A DNA stretch of 64,000 nucleotides from Trichormus sp. NMC-1 (GTDB lineage Bacteria; Cyanobacteriota; Cyanobacteriia; Cyanobacteriales; Nostocaceae). The translations under genes were made by a program, and so were the position numbers. Each line of letters opens with the position of its first letter. Position 1 is the stretch's first letter. The DNA lies in assembly GCF_001858025.1 (NCBI RefSeq), contig NZ_LZQD01000004.1, forward strand, positions 403,743 to 467,742, in the 5' to 3' direction. Below are positions 19,401 through 34,414 of this stretch, in pieces. The notes under the pieces were generated by a model. That model was not told the origin of the DNA. It searched no databases and worked only from the letters and a program-made list of their open reading frames with translations.

Positions 19401-21413
19401 TTACGGTGCGATCGCGTCGGTGTTTATCAATTTCATCCTGATTGGAGTGGACAATTTATCGCAGAATCAGTAGCTAGTGGCTGGATAAAAGTTGCAACTT
19501 CTGAGTTCAAAATGGTTTGGGAAGATAGCCACTTGCAAGAAACCCAAGGAGGCAGATATGCCAAGGGTGAATACTTCGTTGTCAATGACATATATCAAGC
19601 TGGCCATGCCCAATGTCACGTTGAAATTTTAGAGCAGATTGAAGCCAAAGCTTACGTTATAGTTCCCATCTTTTATGGAGAAAAATTGTGGGGCTTACTC
19701 GCAGCTTATCAAAACTCTGGAACTCGTGAATGGCAAAGCAGAGAAGTCAACTTTTTAGAGCAGATTGGCTTGCAAATTAGTCTAGCAAAATCTCAGATTG
19801 ATTATCTAGAACAAGTACAGTCTAAATCTGAGAAACTAGCTCAGATCGCTGAACAGGAAAAAGCTATTACCAAGATAGTCAACCGCATCCGCCAATCTTT
19901 AGAGGTAGAAGAAATCTTCAAAACCACTACTCAAGAAGTAAGGCAACTGCTAAAGTGCGATCGCGCAGCCGTCTATCAATTCACATCTGATTGGGGCGGC
20001 GAATTTGTGGCTGAGTCTGTAGTGAGCGGTTGGGTGAAACTCGTCGGGACTGGTATCAAAACCGTCTTAAACGACCCTTGTCTACAAAGTAATGAAGGTG
20101 GTCGCTATAAAAAAGGTGATACATTAATTGTCAATGACATTTATAAAGCCACCCTTGATCCTTGCTACATCGAAATCATTGAAAAGTATGAAGCTAGAGC
20201 TTACATAATTACACCGATCTTATTTGGCGAAAAATTATGGGGCTTAATGGCTGCTTATCAAAACTCTGGAACTCGTGAATGGGAAGAATCAGAAATTAAC
20301 TTGTTAGCAAGAATTGGAGATCAGTTAGGACTAGCTTTACAACAAGCAGAGTCCTTACAACAAGTACAAGCACAATCATCTAAACTAGCAGAAGCAGCCC
20401 AAAGGGAAAAAGCCGCTAAAGAATTGCTACAACAACGTTCCATTCAACTGCTCAGAGCGATCGCACCTGCACTTAGTGGTGATTTAACAGTCCGCGCCCC
20501 CATTACAGAAGATGAATTAGGGACAATTGCCGATGCCTACAATGGGACTCTGCAAGCATTACAGCAAATTGTTATTCAGGTACAAGCAGCTTCTCAACAA
20601 GTTGCCCAAACCTCTATCAATAGCAATTCTTCACTAGTAGGATTGACTGATTTAGCAAAAGAACAGTCTGAAGAAATCACCCAAGCCTTAAGCGATATTC
20701 AACAGATGGTAGATTCTACCCAAGCGGTAGTAGCAAACGCTCAATTAGTGCAAGTAGCCTTACAACAAGCCAACAAAACTGTAGATTCTGGTGATACCGC
20801 CATGAACCAAACAGTAAACGCCATTCAAGCCATTCGAGAAACCGTAGCCCAAACGAGTAAAAAGATTAAACGCCTCAGTGAATCATCACAAAAAATCTCC
20901 AAAGTGGTGAATTTGATTAGCAACTTTGCTACACAGACAAACGTACTGGCTTTGAATGCTGCGATTGAAGCTACTCGCGCCGGTGAATATGGCAAAGGCT
21001 TTGCAGTGGTAGCAGATGAAGTTCGTTCTTTATCTCGTCAGTCAGCAGCAGCAACCATCGAAATAGAAAAATTAGTCCAAGAAATTCAAACTGAAACTGG
21101 GGAAGTTGCAGTGGCAATGGAAACAGGTATTCAGCAAGTAGTAGAAGGAACAAACCTAGTTAGTGAAACCCGCCAAAACTTGAACGCCATCGTTTCCGCA
21201 ACTGCTGAAATTAGTCAGCTGATTGAGCGGATTACTGAAGCAACTCAAAAACAAATGAGCCAATCTGTAACAGTAACGGCATCAATGAATGATGTCGCCT
21301 CAATTGCTCATAAGACTTTTGGTGAATCTCAAGAAATTGCTACAGTGTTCCAAAATTTATCAGGAATGGCACAAGATTTATTAACAACCGCTAGTAAGTT
21401 CAAAGTTAAGTAA
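16452..21413 (+). CDS. Methyl-accepting phototaxis receptor with seven GAF domains, six cyanobacteriochrome-like (PixJ/PtxD type)
   Basis: A 1653-residue soluble receptor. The start is ATG at 16452, 6 bases after AAGGAG; a TTG 15 bases upstream is less likely. GAF1 (about residues 45-215) lacks the bilin cysteine. GAF2-6 have the red/green-type signature WEDxHLQETxGGRY (LDDTYLQET in GAF4), with Cys-His at C323, C506, C689, C872 and C1055, spaced exactly 183. GAF7 has Cys-Tyr at C1238 and an extra cysteine C1210 in DPCL, resembling DXCF photosensors. Next come a HAMP-like segment (LSGDLTVRAPITEDELG) and the signalling domain with the tip around FATQTNVLALNAAIEATRAG. No transmembrane helix is seen. 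Orthologues mediate hormogonium phototaxis in Nostoc; light colours here are inferred. Confidence 0.93.
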   Translation: MTTLYQNSEDRGNIFTEVENSDKANGNTIVNVGNKDLTVSNAITQEFKVWRQRFQYITAQMRQVPDMETLLPVTSAQIRDKIGGDRALIYQFTNSESGNVLAESRTTGWTPSLGENLPAILFGLYTNQDYIEPIAIDDINEIQATPYQKQLLEKFQVKASLSLPIFIGSKVWGLVVVHSCGSSRQWQEAEITLLCQISTEITYRLQSFKLQKELQQSVLAKQSVAKVISKILQQPDVDKIFQTTTQEVRQLLKCDRVGVYRFNPDWSGQFVSEAVGNNWTKIVTPDYKMVWEDTHLQETKGGRYANGESFVVNDIHKIGHAQCHVEILEQFDTKAYVIAPIFSGEKLWGLLAAYQNTGAREWQDWEVSFLTQIGLQFGVAISQGEYLEQVRKQSDQLAQINKQEKFLGKIVNRIRQAANLDGIFKTTVQEVRQALKCDRVGVYRFNPDWSGQFIAESVSSGWIKIVTPDFKMVWEDTHLQETQGGRYARGESFAVDDIYQVGHAPCHIEILEQIEAKAYMVAPIFFGEKLWGLLATYQNSSTRQWQPWELSFLQQIGLQFSLAKTQIDYVEQVESKSQELIQIAEQEKTLNKIVSRIRQSKDVDDIFTTTTHEVRQALKCDRVGVYQFSPDWGGKFVAESVGTGWTKLVGPNIKTVLDDTYLQETKGGRYAKGESFVVNDTYKIGLAPCHIAILEQFEAKSYVIVPIFFGEKLWGLLAAYQNTGSREWKESEVNFLKQIGLQFSLAKSQLDYIEQVQLQSLEITQIAEQEKTVNKIVNRIRQSFDLEDIFKAATQEVRQALKCDRVGVYQFHPDWSGQFLAESVASGWMKVATADFKMVWEDSHLQETQGGRYAKGESLAVNDIYQAGHSQCHVEILEQIEAKAYVIVPIFYGEKLWGLLAAYQNSGTREWQSREINFLEQIGLQFSLAKSQIDYIEQVKAQSLEISQIAEQEKTVNKIVNRIRQSFDLEDIFKAATQEVRQALRCDRVGVYQFHPDWSGQFIAESVASGWIKVATSEFKMVWEDSHLQETQGGRYAKGEYFVVNDIYQAGHAQCHVEILEQIEAKAYVIVPIFYGEKLWGLLAAYQNSGTREWQSREVNFLEQIGLQISLAKSQIDYLEQVQSKSEKLAQIAEQEKAITKIVNRIRQSLEVEEIFKTTTQEVRQLLKCDRAAVYQFTSDWGGEFVAESVVSGWVKLVGTGIKTVLNDPCLQSNEGGRYKKGDTLIVNDIYKATLDPCYIEIIEKYEARAYIITPILFGEKLWGLMAAYQNSGTREWEESEINLLARIGDQLGLALQQAESLQQVQAQSSKLAEAAQREKAAKELLQQRSIQLLRAIAPALSGDLTVRAPITEDELGTIADAYNGTLQALQQIVIQVQAASQQVAQTSINSNSSLVGLTDLAKEQSEEITQALSDIQQMVDSTQAVVANAQLVQVALQQANKTVDSGDTAMNQTVNAIQAIRETVAQTSKKIKRLSESSQKISKVVNLISNFATQTNVLALNAAIEATRAGEYGKGFAVVADEVRSLSRQSAAATIEIEKLVQEIQTETGEVAVAMETGIQQVVEGTNLVSETRQNLNAIVSATAEISQLIERITEATQKQMSQSVTVTASMNDVASIAHKTFGESQEIATVFQNLSGMAQDLLTTASKFKVK
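17100..20392 (+). repeat. Six tandem 549-bp GAF-module repeats inside the receptor gene
   Basis: Corresponding codons recur every 549 bases: the bilin-type cysteine codons lie at 17418, 17967, 18516, 19065, 19614 and 20163. Modules 4 and 5 of the tandem (GAF5 and GAF6) are nearly identical at the DNA level in the linker; 18751-18840 and 19300-19389 differ by about one base. This indicates recent internal duplication or gene conversion. Confidence 0.85.
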
Positions 21414-21433
21414 TCCCGACTTTCCTAAATGTG

Positions 21434-21488
21434 AGGTAGAACAGGCAATATTCACCTGTTATTGGCAGGCAATCAGCCTGCTCTACCT
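21434..21488 (+). terminator. Stem-loop after the receptor gene
   Basis: AGGTAGAACAGGC (21434-21446) pairs with GCCTGCTCTACCT (21476-21488), 12 of 13 positions, 20 bases after the receptor stop. The loop itself can form CCTG/CAGG. Only a short TTTT follows, so it may slow or process the message between receptor and cheA rather than end it fully. Confidence 0.5.
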
Positions 21489-21528
21489 GTTTTATCGATG
21501 ACTGGTAATTGAACATTGAACATTGAAA

Positions 21529-21926
<398 letters not shown>

Positions 21927-21982
21927 TCCAACATTGGTATGCATTAATATCAACCAAGCTCAAAAAAATAAAACAAAAGATT

Positions 21983-26290
<4,308 letters not shown>

Positions 26291-26367
26291 TTCTGTACCT
26301 CATTGATCTGCAATCTGCTGTAAATATAGGACAAATCACAAAAGGGTTGAATATGACTTCACCAAAT

Positions 26368-27276
26368 TTAATCAAAAGTGCGATACCTACGGTAAGCTAC
26401 CGCTAACGCAATACTGACAATCATAATTAATGTCATACTCAAAGCTGAACCAAACCCCCAATTTTGGGTAGCTCCCAGAAACTGATTATAAACTAACCTT
26501 GCTGCTGTCATACTCGAAGCACCTCCCAACAATTCTGGGTCGATAAAGTCCCCTAGCGCTGTGATAAATACCAACAGAGAACCAGCAGCGATACCTGGAA
26601 AAACTTGAGGTACAGTTACTTGCCAAAAAGTTTGGATGGGATTTGCACCTAAATCAGCTGCTGCTTCTAACAATTGCTGGTCTAGTTTTTCTAAAGAAGC
26701 ATACAACACTAAAACCATGTAAGGTAATAAGCTGTAACTCATGCCAATTAATACCGCTGGATTGCGGTTAAGCAATTCTAAAGCTGGTAAACCTAAACTG
26801 GTGAGTAAACTGTTTAATAATCCCGTTGGACGCAAAATTGTAATCCAGGCATAAGAACGCAGTAAAGAAGAAGTCCATAAAGGCAAAACAAAACCTAATA
26901 GCAGCAAATTTCGCCAGCGCTTTGGTGCCATTAAAGCAATCCAATAAGCAACAGGGAACCCTAAAATTAAACAACTAATTGTGGTACTAATTGCCAAAAA
27001 TAACGAATGAAATATGACTTTTAAATAAATTGGTTCAATGATGCGGATGTAGTTATTCAATCCACTAGGATTTACCAAATCTCCTGGTCGAATATTTGGT
27101 ACTAAACTCAACTGAAAAATTATTAATGTTGGTAGCAACAACAATAGTAATAACCAAATTCCAGATGGTGCAAGTAGCGCCAAAGGGGAAATCCAGTTGA
27201 CGCGATGGCGTTCTAATTTCTGTGATTTAGTTGTCAGGGAAGAGTTTAGTTGAGAGTCTTTACTTTGAATAGGCAC
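26368..27276 (-). CDS. potB: Polyamine-type ABC transporter permease (PotB-like)
   Basis: A 302-residue membrane subunit with about six helices and the EAA loop EAAADLGANPIQTFWQVTVP. Features such as LPLWTSSLLRSYAWITIL are typical of PotB in spermidine/putrescine importers. It is the last of a potA-potD-potB run on the - strand, 56 bases after potD. The expected second permease, potC, does not follow; cheA lies there instead. The final ten codons (LAVAYRRYRTFD) are read from a dispersed repeat at 26379-26408, so the natural C-terminus may have been altered. Confidence 0.88.
   Translation of the reverse strand: MPIQSKDSQLNSSLTTKSQKLERHRVNWISPLALLAPSGIWLLLLLLLPTLIIFQLSLVPNIRPGDLVNPSGLNNYIRIIEPIYLKVIFHSLFLAISTTISCLILGFPVAYWIALMAPKRWRNLLLLGFVLPLWTSSLLRSYAWITILRPTGLLNSLLTSLGLPALELLNRNPAVLIGMSYSLLPYMVLVLYASLEKLDQQLLEAAADLGANPIQTFWQVTVPQVFPGIAAGSLLVFITALGDFIDPELLGGASSMTAARLVYNQFLGATQNWGFGSALSMTLIMIVSIALAVAYRRYRTFD
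26379..26408 (-). repeat. Dispersed repeat forming the potB 3' end
   Basis: On the - strand this reads GCGTTAGCGGTAGCTTACCG then TAGGTATCGC. It matches a + strand copy at 57907-57935 except for one extra G. The single-base difference is what lets it be read as the final codons of potB. Confidence 0.65.
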
Positions 27277-27332
27277 AGCCTGATACCAATTTTAGATTTA
27301 AGATCGAGAATATAGATTTTTGCTTCTTGACT

Positions 27333-28415
27333 TTAAGCGAGTAATTGAGTCCAGTACCGCTCATAAACTTCTTCAAACTTACCGACAGGAGTAAGTCTTT
27401 CACAGTTTTTTAAAAGTGCTTCTGAAGGAAATAAATTAGTATTATTTTGAAGCTGTTTTGGTAATTGCTCAAATCCAGCATGATTAGGAGTAGAAATATT
27501 TAGTCTTTGGCTGATTTGAGCCGCGACTTCTGGTCGCAAAATCAAGTTAATCCAAGCATAAGCTCCCGCAACATTAGGAGATGTTTTAGGAATTACAATA
27601 GTGTCTGTCCACAATGAGGAACCACTACGAGGAATTACAAATTTCAGCTTGGGGTTTTCTTTAGATATTTTCACTGCATCGGCAGAGTAACACATAGCTA
27701 ATAATAAATCACCTGCCAGCATTTGGTTTTGCCAAGCATCAGTATCAAAAGCAGCAATAGCTGGTTTGAGTTCTTTCAACTTCTCATAAGCTTGTTTGAT
27801 TTCTGTTTCATTTTGTGAATTATAAGAATAACCTAGCATCCGCAATGCTGCACCGATTACCTCCCGCACATCATTAAGTAAAGTTATTTTCTTGTGAAGT
27901 TTATCTTTATTTTGCCAAAGATATTCCCAATCTTCTGGTGCTGTTGGGAGTTTTTCAGAGTTGTAAAGTAAACCGGTTGTTCCCCAATTGAAGGGAATAC
28001 TATAACGGTTATAAGGGTCATAACTAGGATTCTGGAATCGTGGGAACAAATTGTCTAAGCCAATTAAGCGTTCATGATTAATGGGAGTTAACAAATTTTT
28101 ATCGACCATCTTCTGCACCATGTAATCAGATGGATAGATAATGCTGTAAGTGCCACCACCTCCAGCTTGTAACTTAGCCAGCATGACATCATTAGAATCA
28201 TATACATCCGCCAATACTTTCATGCCAGTTTGGGCAGTAAAAGTGGATAGTAATTCTTGATCAGTATACTGTGTCCAGGTATATATGTGCAGTTCGTCGC
28301 TTTGGCCTGAACCAGTATAGTTGTCTCCTACATTAGCCAATCTCCAGCCACAACTACTTAAAGATAGGCTAGAAAGCGCCACCATTTTTTTCAGAAATTG
28401 TCTTCTGTTAGTCAT
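27333..28415 (-). CDS. potD: Polyamine-type ABC substrate-binding protein (PotD-like)
   Basis: A 360-residue secreted binding protein for spermidine, putrescine or a related compound. The N-terminus (MTNRRQFLKKMVALSSLSLSSCGW) combines a twin-arginine-like RRQFLKK motif with a lipoprotein-type cysteine at residue 22 or so. The mature part has LHIYTWTQYTDQELL, YSIIYPSDYMVQKMV, IPFNWGTTGLLYNS and PEVAAQISQRLNISTPN, all typical of PotD-like proteins. It starts 11 bases after potA ends, so the genes are co-transcribed. Confidence 0.92.
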   Translation of the reverse strand: MTNRRQFLKKMVALSSLSLSSCGWRLANVGDNYTGSGQSDELHIYTWTQYTDQELLSTFTAQTGMKVLADVYDSNDVMLAKLQAGGGGTYSIIYPSDYMVQKMVDKNLLTPINHERLIGLDNLFPRFQNPSYDPYNRYSIPFNWGTTGLLYNSEKLPTAPEDWEYLWQNKDKLHKKITLLNDVREVIGAALRMLGYSYNSQNETEIKQAYEKLKELKPAIAAFDTDAWQNQMLAGDLLLAMCYSADAVKISKENPKLKFVIPRSGSSLWTDTIVIPKTSPNVAGAYAWINLILRPEVAAQISQRLNISTPNHAGFEQLPKQLQNNTNLFPSEALLKNCERLTPVGKFEEVYERYWTQLLA

Positions 28416-28426
28416 TAGTTATCAGA

Positions 28427-29575
28427 CTATGAAATTTTGGTTCTTGATTCTTGACTAATAGCGAGACAGTCAGCTTCTGCCCACCAAATATAAATAGGTG
28501 TGTCACGGTCTGGTAAGCTGCCAAAGGTGTTGGGTTGTAAAACATTGATATTTATGCCGTTGACCAATTCCACAACATAATTAACATGAGTACCCAAATA
28601 CATGATATTGACTAGCCTGCCTTCAAAGCAATTTGTCGGCAAATTCGGTTGATAAAGGGAAATCTGAATTTTTTCTGGGCGCACACTGATGACTACTGGT
28701 TGTAATAATTCAGTTGGTGTATTTTCTGAACGTCCGGTAACAATAGAGAGTCCGGTTTTGGTCAAAATTTTCACCCATTCCGGGTCTACCGTTGTGATTT
28801 CACCGCTGAATAAATTTGTATCGCCAATAAAATCAGCAACAAAGGGTGTTTGGGGATGTTCGTAAATTTCGCTAGGAGTCCCAACTTGCTCAATTTTGCC
28901 TTGATTCATAACGGCGATGCGATCAGATAAGCATAGTGCTTCTTCTTGATCGTGTGTCACCATCACAAATGTTAATCCTAAATCTTTGTGTAAATTGGAT
29001 AACTCAACCTGCATCTCTTTGCGGAGTTTGAGGTCTAATGCTCCCAATGGCTCATCTAGAAGTAAGACTGCGGGACGATTAACCAAAGCCCTAGCTAAGG
29101 CTACCCGTTGCTGTTGACCACCAGAAAGTTGAGAGGGTAAGCGCGATCGCAAACTTTCCATTTTTACGAGCTTTAAAGCTTCTATAACTCTGCTTTGAAT
29201 TTCTGAAGTAGTTAATTTTTGCAACCTTAGTCCAAAAGCGATGTTATCCCAGACATTGAGATGGTTAAACAGCGCATAACTTTGGAATACAGTATTTACA
29301 GGTCTTCGGTAAGGAGGCACATTGGTCATCGACTGACCCCGAATCAACAACTTACCTGCATCAACTCTTTCAAATCCAGCAATTAAGCGGAGTGTGGTTG
29401 TTTTACCGCAACCAGAAGGTCCTAAAATACTAAAAAATTCTCCCTGTCTCACATCCAAGTCCACACCATGTACAGCTGGTTCTTGGTTGAAAAATTTGAA
29501 TACGTTACGCAGTTCAACATCAAGTGGTTGAAAAGACGTTACACTCCTCTGATTTTGCATCACAGTTTGAGCCAT
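28427..29575 (-). CDS. potA: Polyamine-type ABC transporter ATPase (PotA-like)
   Basis: A 382-residue ATPase that powers uptake. Walker A GPSGCGKTT, signature LSGGQQQRVALARAL, Walker B VLLLDEPLGALD and the H-loop VTHDQEEAL are all intact. The C-terminal TOBE-type region (VISVRPEKIQIS, MYLGTHVNYVVEL) is characteristic of the PotA/MalK group. It is the promoter-proximal gene of the potA-potD-potB run and is divergent from the PBP2 gene, with 600 bases between. Confidence 0.94.
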   Translation of the reverse strand: MAQTVMQNQRSVTSFQPLDVELRNVFKFFNQEPAVHGVDLDVRQGEFFSILGPSGCGKTTTLRLIAGFERVDAGKLLIRGQSMTNVPPYRRPVNTVFQSYALFNHLNVWDNIAFGLRLQKLTTSEIQSRVIEALKLVKMESLRSRLPSQLSGGQQQRVALARALVNRPAVLLLDEPLGALDLKLRKEMQVELSNLHKDLGLTFVMVTHDQEEALCLSDRIAVMNQGKIEQVGTPSEIYEHPQTPFVADFIGDTNLFSGEITTVDPEWVKILTKTGLSIVTGRSENTPTELLQPVVISVRPEKIQISLYQPNLPTNCFEGRLVNIMYLGTHVNYVVELVNGININVLQPNTFGSLPDRDTPIYIWWAEADCLAISQESRTKIS

Positions 29576-30175
29576 ATTCTTCAGTAGAATGCCCTAATTT
29601 CAGAAAACTTAGTCAAGCTATGTAGGGTGTTAAGCAGACTACAGTCCATACTTTGAATTGTATCCGGCAAAAACACTCTATTAAAAATATACTTTCTATT
29701 GTTTCACCTTGAATACTGGGTAGGGTTTTCGGTTATGAATTCTGTCCGTTCAGGTTTCCAGGAGCGATCGCTACGAGTAGTAGTAGTGAGTAGCCATCAT
29801 CAACTGAGGACATCACAACGAAGGATTTATGTAGATTGTAGTGCTAATATGATGAGATAAGTATTTGCCAACTTTTCCAAAGCATATTTCATAACCTTTA
29901 CCTGGTAAAGGTTTCAGATTTTAAATTTCAATGTGTTTCTTTATATAAACCCCTTCCAAGTTGAAATCCATAGTTTTTTCTATGGCGAAAACTCAAGTTT
30001 TCAAGATGGATGAGGTTTATCTGACTAAATTGCAAAATGCTCCCATGAGAGGCTCATATCTTGTACATTAGCAAAGCATTGACAGAAGTCCCGGAGTATA
30101 GTATCGTCTCCAGTCAGCTTGACATCTTAACAACACAGTTGCGTATATTAAGAATTGTGAAATTCTCCTAAGCTT
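29576..30175. other. Divergent intergenic region between potA and the PBP2 gene
   Basis: 600 bases with no gene seen. A HIP1 octamer lies at about 29764. A hairpin near 29971-29987 (CATAGTTTTTTCTATG) and general AT-richness are the only visible structures. Promoters for both flanking genes are expected here, but no clear binding site was found. Confidence 0.4.
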
Positions 30176-31996
30176 ATGACCTTATTTCAACCACCTGTAC
30201 TAGGCGGACAAAACAATACACGCACAGTCGGGCGCAATTCTCAATCAATATTTTTAATTGTATTCACTTTATTGATGACATCTGGAATAGGCGCTCGTTT
30301 AGCTTATTTGCAAATTATTGATGGCACAAAACTCCGACAACGTGCCGAGTCCAACCGGATTCGCATGATTTCTAAACAACCAGAACGGGGCAACATTTTT
30401 GACCGTAATGGCAAACTTTTAGCTACTACTCGTTATCCGCGCTCTGTTCATTTGTGGCCAATGGCACATACTAAGCCCTCATGGTCAGTTGTCGGTCTGC
30501 GTCTGTCAGAAATCCTCGATATTCCTCAAGAGGAGATGGAAAATAAACTTATACAAGCGGGAGCTAATTCTTCTTCTTTGATTCGCATTGCTCGTGACTT
30601 AAATGAAGCACAAGTCACAGCTTTGAAGGAATATGAAACCGAATTACCAAATGTAGAAATCAATACGGAAGCTGTACGCTATTATCCTGATGGTAGGCAA
30701 TTAGCCCATATACTCGGCTATACCCGCGAACTGACACCAGAACAGCTAAAAAAACGGAAATCTGAAGGCTATCGTCTCGGTGATGTCATTGGCCAAATGG
30801 GTGTGGAAAAAGCCTATGAAAAAACCCTGCGGGGTGAATGGGGCGGTCAGCAAGTAGAAGTAGATGGTGCTGGTAGACCGCTGCGGGTATTGGGAGAGAA
30901 ACAGGCGAAAGCAGGTAATGATTTACACTTGACTATAGATTTGGATATCCAAAAAGCAGCGGAAAAAGCTTTAGGTAAACGCAATGGGTCAATCATCGCA
31001 CTTAACCCCAACAACGGTGAAGTGTTAGCAATGGTATCCCATCCTACCTTTGACCCGAATATTTTTTCTAAACAAAAACTCTCTCAAAAAGACTGGGAAA
31101 GCGTCCAAGGTGCGGAACATCCTTTAGTTAATCGGGCTTTAAGTGTTTTTCCCCCAGCTAGTACCTTTAAAATTGTCACCACTACAGCGGCCATAGAATC
31201 GGGTAAGTTTTCTCCTAACACCGTCTTACAAACATATCCTTATTTAAATATTGGTGGGACAAGATTTGGTGAATGGAATCATGCGGGATTTGGTCCATTG
31301 GGTTTTGTGGGTGCAATGCAGTGGAGTAGTGATACTTTCTTTTATCAAATTGGTAAAGGTATAGGTGGACCTCCTTTAATTGAATGGACTCGCAAATATG
31401 GCTTTGGTGAAAAAACTGGCTTTGACTTTTCCACAGAAGAAGCAAAAGGTTTAGTTCCCGATGATACCTGGAAACGCAAAGCCTGGAAAATGCCTTGGAC
31501 TATAGGCGATACTATTAATATGACCATTGGTCAAGGTGCTTTACAAACTACACCTTTACAAGTGGCTGTGATGTTTGCTGTACCAGCTAATGGTGGTTAT
31601 CTAGTCCAGCCACATTTGCTTAAAGACAATGGGGACGCACAAAAATGGCGTAAATCTTTAAATATGAAGCCGATAACTCTCAAAATCCTCCGTGATGGCT
31701 TGCGGAAAGTAATATCTGAAGGTACAGGTAAAGTTTTAAATAAACCAACTCTTCCCCCAGTAGCTGGTAAGAGTGGTACAGCGGAAGCTTGGAAGGGTAG
31801 AGCTAAACAGAATCACGCCTGGTTTGGCGCTTATGCACCAGATAATGATAAACCAGAAATTTTAGTTGTGGCTTTTGGTGAACATTCCGGGGGTGGTGGT
31901 GGTAGTGTCGCTGCACCCATGATTTTAGAAGTTATGGAAGAATATTTTGCCCGTAAGCATCCAGGTAAGTATCAAAAACCAGAGACTAAGCATTAG
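30176..31996 (+). CDS. mrdA: Penicillin-binding protein 2 (elongation transpeptidase)
   Basis: A 606-residue class B penicillin-binding protein that cross-links peptidoglycan during side-wall growth with RodA. It has one N-terminal membrane helix (SIFLIVFTLLMTSGIGARLAY), the dimerisation motif RGNIFDRNGKLLA, and the acyl-enzyme motif S329-T-F-K332. SSD (in QWSSDTFFYQIG) and KSG (K532, in GKSGTAEAW) complete the active site. Full length agrees with PBP2. A RodA/FtsW-type partner lies at 61903 in this window, but not adjacent. Confidence 0.93.
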   Translation: MTLFQPPVLGGQNNTRTVGRNSQSIFLIVFTLLMTSGIGARLAYLQIIDGTKLRQRAESNRIRMISKQPERGNIFDRNGKLLATTRYPRSVHLWPMAHTKPSWSVVGLRLSEILDIPQEEMENKLIQAGANSSSLIRIARDLNEAQVTALKEYETELPNVEINTEAVRYYPDGRQLAHILGYTRELTPEQLKKRKSEGYRLGDVIGQMGVEKAYEKTLRGEWGGQQVEVDGAGRPLRVLGEKQAKAGNDLHLTIDLDIQKAAEKALGKRNGSIIALNPNNGEVLAMVSHPTFDPNIFSKQKLSQKDWESVQGAEHPLVNRALSVFPPASTFKIVTTTAAIESGKFSPNTVLQTYPYLNIGGTRFGEWNHAGFGPLGFVGAMQWSSDTFFYQIGKGIGGPPLIEWTRKYGFGEKTGFDFSTEEAKGLVPDDTWKRKAWKMPWTIGDTINMTIGQGALQTTPLQVAVMFAVPANGGYLVQPHLLKDNGDAQKWRKSLNMKPITLKILRDGLRKVISEGTGKVLNKPTLPPVAGKSGTAEAWKGRAKQNHAWFGAYAPDNDKPEILVVAFGEHSGGGGGSVAAPMILEVMEEYFARKHPGKYQKPETKH

Positions 31997-32094
31997 GGGA
32001 GATGGGGACACGGAGACGCGGGGACACGGAGACGCGGGGACGCGAGGAAAATTAAGAATTACCTGTTGCCTGTTCCCTGTTGCCTGTTCCCTGT
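31997..32094. repeat. G-rich and heptanucleotide repeats between mrdA and ligA ends
   Basis: Units of the type GGGGACACGGAGACGC (about 32001-32045) are followed by five heptads CCTGTTG/CCTGTTC at about 32062-32095. The intergene between the convergent genes consists almost entirely of these repeats. Confidence 0.7.
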
Positions 32095-34176
<2,082 letters not shown>

Positions 34177-34414
34177 TCAGGAGTACTCAGTGCTGAGTTA
34201 CCAAGAAAGGGAAACGGGAGCATTAAAATTAGGACGCTTTATATCGATTAAGGATTCCAGCTTTCGACTTCATATAAAAATTTGGTTTTACCAATCAACT
34301 TACAATTAGCAGAGGTACTTTGAACAAACACCACATACTTTTCTAGATTACTCGGTTTAATCCTAATTGTTGCATCCATCGCTAGACCTAACATTATTAA
34401 AATAACATGAGTTT

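Noticed and set aside
29781-29815. Similarity to 35431-35455 (GTAGCCATCAT)
   Set aside because: Only about 17 of 20 bases match, too short to call a repeat family.
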